Source: an uncultured Actinomycetes bacterium (GTDB lineage Bacteria; Actinomycetota; Thermoleophilia; Miltoncostaeales; Miltoncostaeaceae). From it: a DNA stretch of 8,421 bases. Within the stretch, counting starts at the first letter, position 1. Every line of letters starts with the position of its first letter. The position numbers were made by a program, and so were the translations under genes. Shown piece by piece: positions 8,221 to 8,421 of this stretch. The stretch is taken from contig CALMEC010000041.1 in assembly GCA_937862675.1 (NCBI GenBank), forward strand, positions 1 to 8,421, read 5' to 3'. Under the pieces are notes generated by a model. It worked only from the letters and a program-made list of their open reading frames with translations, was not told where the DNA came from and made no database searches.

Positions 8221-8421
8221 TCGACCGGGGATCCTAGCGAGTCGGGTCGGCGTCATCGGAGCGTCGTACGAGAGCCCTTCCTGGGGAGGAACGGGGCGCA
8301 TGCGTGGTGGTCGCCGTTGAAACCAAAAGAAATAAACTGATGGTCATGGCGGTGGTGGCGACGCGCACGCTCCTTCTCCCCGGCCGCATCGCCCCCCATC
8401 CCATACCTCTGGTACACGTAC
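8221..8421. other. Region upstream of dnaN, apparently non-coding
   Basis: I cannot recognise any protein here. The three minus-strand frames from the edge carry no DnaA C-terminal signature and stop at about 8345, 8255 and 8237. A plus-strand frame from ATG at 8340 is open for 27 codons to the edge, but has no clear ribosome binding site and no recognisable motif. No consensus DnaA box (TTATCCACA or its complement) is present. In Actinobacteria the dnaA-dnaN gap often carries oriC, so this may be its dnaN-side flank. Confidence 0.5.
8317..8341. other. AT-rich island upstream of dnaN
   Basis: Only 6 of these 25 bases are G or C, in a window that is otherwise very G+C rich. The plus strand is purine-rich (TTGAAACC then AAAAGAAATAAA). 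Possible roles are part of an origin unwinding element or promoter DNA for dnaN. I could not place a -35/-10 pair with normal spacing on either strand, and no hairpin precedes the T-rich minus strand, so a terminator is not supported. Confidence 0.4.

Noticed and set aside
8221..8301. Longer DnaN starting at ATG 8301 or 8256
   Set aside because: Clamp homology begins at MRLTC (8220), giving exactly the usual 366 residues; the upstream starts have no well-placed ribosome binding site.
8340..8421. Plus-strand gene start diverging from dnaN
   Set aside because: Only 27 codons are visible, without a clear ribosome binding site or recognisable motif. It cannot be supported, although it cannot be excluded at the edge.

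Overview
The window is a stretch of bacterial chromosome next to the replication origin. All recognisable genes lie on the minus strand. Read in the direction of transcription (right to left) the order is dnaN, recF, dciA (DUF721), gyrB, gyrA, then the first 108 codons of a secreted or membrane glycine-rich protein that runs off the left edge. The same order (dnaA-dnaN-recF-DUF721-gyrB-gyrA) is known from Mycobacterium tuberculosis and other Actinobacteria. The DNA is very G+C rich, with strong third-position G/C bias, GTG starts and long antisense open frames. The GyrA C-terminal domain looks actinobacterial. GyrB carries a long insert in its C-terminal half that classical Actinobacteria such as Mycobacterium lack. 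Together these suggest a deep-branching actinobacterial lineage, and my impression from memory is Thermoleophilia-like; this placement is inference.

Layout: 1-325 partial Gly-rich protein; 326-379 short gap with overlapping inverted repeats that reach into the gyrA stop; 380-2923 gyrA; 2924-3025 intergenic, with an excellent gyrA ribosome binding site and two perfect 7-bp hairpins; 3026-5446 gyrB; 33-base gap; 5480-6001 dciA, overlapping the end of recF by 11 bases; 5991 to about 7082 recF, whose start is unclear and lies inside a perfect 24-bp palindrome; 7120-8220 dnaN; 8221-8421 non-coding as far as I can tell, with one sharply AT-rich island (8317-8341) that may be the edge of the dnaA-dnaN origin region. 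No dnaA coding sequence and no DnaA box is visible.

The genes form a replication cassette: DnaN is the polymerase clamp, RecF loads RecA at gapped DNA and stalled forks, DciA is the helicase-operating factor, and GyrB/GyrA form the gyrase that relieves supercoiling ahead of forks. Close spacing and the recF/dciA overlap suggest co-transcription. I see no mobile element, CRISPR array, tRNA or rRNA, and no sign of an undescribed system.

The points most worth checking are the palindrome at the recF start, the missing standard start codon where RecF homology begins, and short patches in GyrA and GyrB where near-invariant residues are replaced by Gly/Pro inside runs of G or C. Those patches look more like sequencing error than biology. 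A third G run sits at the window's left edge, inside the Gly-rich gene.
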